Below, piece by piece: positions 6,321 to 7,388 of a stretch of DNA of 7,388 bases. Source of the stretch: an uncultured Eubacteriales bacterium (GTDB lineage: Bacteria > Bacillota > Clostridia > Oscillospirales > Oscillospiraceae). The notes under the pieces were generated by a model, which was given only the letters and a program-made list of their open reading frames with translations, ran no database searches and had not been told where the DNA came from. Position 1 is the stretch's first letter, and each line of letters begins with the position of its first letter. Location: assembly GCA_934567745.1 (NCBI GenBank), contig CAKTJM010000092.1, positions 1 to 7,388 on the forward strand. The letters run 5' to 3'. The position numbers and the translations under genes are program-made.

Positions 6321-6991
6321 CGAAGCGCATCACCGGGACCCTCCTTTACGCGGTCCTCGCGGGCTTCTGCATCGGCCTGGGCGGGACGGTCTTCCTGCGG
6401 CTGAAGGACGCCTTCCCCGGCGGCAACGTGGTCGGCGCGCTGCTGTTCGCGATCGGTCTGTTCACCATCTGCACGCGCGGCTACCTCCTGTTCACGGGCA
6501 AGGCGTGCTACATATTCGACAATAAGCTGCCCGGGTACCTGTTCGACCTCCTCCTCATCTGGGTGGGGAACCTGGTCGGGTGCATGCTGCTCGGCGTCAT
6601 CGAGCGCGCCACCGTGCTCTGCGGTGAGACCGGCCTCGACGCCACCGCCGCCGCGATGGTCGAGGCGAAGATGGGCAGCAGCTATCTGAGCCTCTTCCTC
6701 CTGGGCATCCTGTGCAACGTCTTCATCTACATCGCCGTGAACGGCTATGCCGAGAACCCCCATGAGCTGGGGAAGTACCTGGCGCTGTTCCTGGGCGTCT
6801 CCGTGTTCATCCTCTGCGGGACGGAGCACTGTGTGGCCGACATGTACTACTGGTGCGTCTCCGGTGTGCTCTTCGAGCGCCCCGGCCCGTCGCTCCTGTG
6901 CCTGATCGTCGTCTCCCTCGGCAACGTCGTGGGCGGCCTCCTCCTTCCGGAGGCGGAGCGCTGGAAGCGGAAGCTCGACAAAAAAAACTGA
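6317..6991 (+). CDS. Formate/nitrite transporter (FNT) family channel
   Basis: Predicted pentameric inner-membrane channel for small monovalent anions; formate, nitrite, hydrosulfide or a short-chain acid cannot be told apart from sequence alone. It is 224 residues, shorter than the roughly 250-285 of characterised FocA/NirC proteins, mainly because the first membrane segment starts at about residue 9. Six hydrophobic segments are seen, roughly 9-28, 37-52, 72-95, 122-145, 152-180 and 190-210. LFT at 58-60 matches the omega-loop LFT of FocA. The segment GTEHCVADMYYW carries His171, the family's central pore histidine. Gly-Asn-x-Val-Gly motifs occur in segments 3 and 6 (GNLVG, GNVVGG). The ATG overlaps the engB stop (ATGA), implying translational coupling. 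It ends at a strong terminator. The family is confident, the substrate unknown. Confidence 0.88.
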   Translation: MTKRITGTLLYAVLAGFCIGLGGTVFLRLKDAFPGGNVVGALLFAIGLFTICTRGYLLFTGKACYIFDNKLPGYLFDLLLIWVGNLVGCMLLGVIERATVLCGETGLDATAAAMVEAKMGSSYLSLFLLGILCNVFIYIAVNGYAENPHELGKYLALFLGVSVFILCGTEHCVADMYYWCVSGVLFERPGPSLLCLIVVSLGNVVGGLLLPEAERWKRKLDKKN

Positions 6992-7032
6992 GAAAAAGCA
7001 GGTCCGTTCATGAAAAACGGACCTGCTTTTTT
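6992..7032. terminator. Bidirectional intrinsic terminator between convergent genes
   Basis: A perfect 16-bp stem, A5-GCAGGTCCGTT (6993-7008) with AACGGACCTGC-T5 (7016-7031), has a 7-nt loop CATGAAA. A run of A precedes it and a run of T follows, so it works in both directions. It should stop the plus-strand transcript after the FNT gene and the minus-strand transcript of the LysR gene, whose TAA stop (7031-7033) overlaps the arm. Confidence 0.93.
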
Positions 7033-7388
7033 ATTCGGACAGCTCCTGCTTGAGGAAGCTGAGGAAGTGCTGGGTGGCGGGGGAGCGGTCCTCCGGGGGC
7101 GCACTGGCCAACCCGATCTCCACGTACTGGGGCGGGTCCAGCGGCCGGAACGCCACGTCGCCGCGCAGCTCGTCGGCGATCGTGCGGTTGACCAGCGCCA
7201 CGCCCAGACCGGCCTCGGCCAGCGCCATGGCGGAGAAGCAGTCCTCGACACCCGCGACGCGCTCCCACGGCACGATGTGCTGTGCTTCGAGACAGCGGGA
7301 GTTGTCGGTCTCCCGCCCGGGCAGGATGTCGATGTACCGCTCCGTCTCCAGGATGGACAGCGGCACGGTACGGCGGGCCGTCAGGGGA
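7031..7388 (-). CDS. LysR-family transcriptional regulator, C-terminal part (5' end outside window)
   Basis: The frame stays open from the TAA at 7031-7033 to the window edge, giving about 118 residues of the effector-binding domain; the N-terminal helix-turn-helix lies beyond the window. Typical features of a LysR second lobe are visible. VPLSILETERYIDILPG is followed by a helix and then EDCFSAMALAEAGLGVALVN, the family's a-GlGva-lv pattern that returns to the first subdomain. The end segment VEIGLASAP leads to a last helix TQHFLSFLKQELSE. The effector and targets cannot be inferred. It is convergent with the FNT gene and shares its terminator, so it is not in the same operon. A GTG at 7364-7366 is internal, because the domain clearly continues upstream of it. 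Confidence 0.82.
   Translation of the reverse strand, partial: PLTARRTVPLSILETERYIDILPGRETDNSRCLEAQHIVPWERVAGVEDCFSAMALAEAGLGVALVNRTIADELRGDVAFRPLDPPQYVEIGLASAPPEDRSPATQHFLSFLKQELSE

Overview
The window is a GC-rich bacterial chromosome segment with strong G/C preference at third codon positions. The order tig-clpP-clpX-lon-engB on one strand is a classic Firmicutes protein quality-control cluster. The high GC and the dispersed-repeat style of one intergenic region suggest a high-GC Clostridia lineage such as the Oscillospiraceae. The cluster assignment is secure from the proteins; the family-level taxonomy is inference.

Layout: (1) 1-866, the 3' part of trigger factor, cut by the window edge and ending in a Lys/Glu/Ala/Pro low-complexity tail. 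(2) 867-937, a short leader with two small inverted repeats before clpP. (3) 938-1519, ClpP peptidase with an intact Ser-His-Asp triad. (4) 1520-1602, a gap holding a GC stem plus U-rich tract that looks like an internal terminator or attenuator. (5) 1603-2919, ClpX with its zinc finger, AAA+ motifs and ClpP-docking loop. (6) 2920-3252, a roughly 330-nt non-coding gap packed with stem-loops. Its two ends (about 2930-2989 and 3128-3187) are imperfect inverted copies of each other, so it looks like a MITE- or BIME-type palindromic element inserted between clpX and lon. (7) 3253-5667, Lon protease, probably starting at a TTG. (8) 5700-6320, the ribosome-assembly GTPase EngB/YsxC. (9) 6317-6991, a formate/nitrite transporter (FNT) family channel overlapping engB by 4 nt. 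(10) 6992-7032, a strong bidirectional terminator. (11) 7031-7388, the C-terminal part of a LysR-family regulator on the minus strand, cut by the window edge.

The plus-strand genes cover folding of nascent chains (trigger factor), ATP-dependent proteolysis (ClpXP, Lon) and 50S subunit assembly (EngB). The FNT channel appears to be a translationally coupled passenger at the end of the run. No CIRCE or CtsR heat-shock operator was seen. The least ordinary parts are the palindromic clpX-lon element, the clpP-clpX attenuator candidate, the trigger-factor tail, and the short FNT protein joined to engB. The protein-coding genes themselves are conventional, and I see no clear sign of a new multi-gene system.
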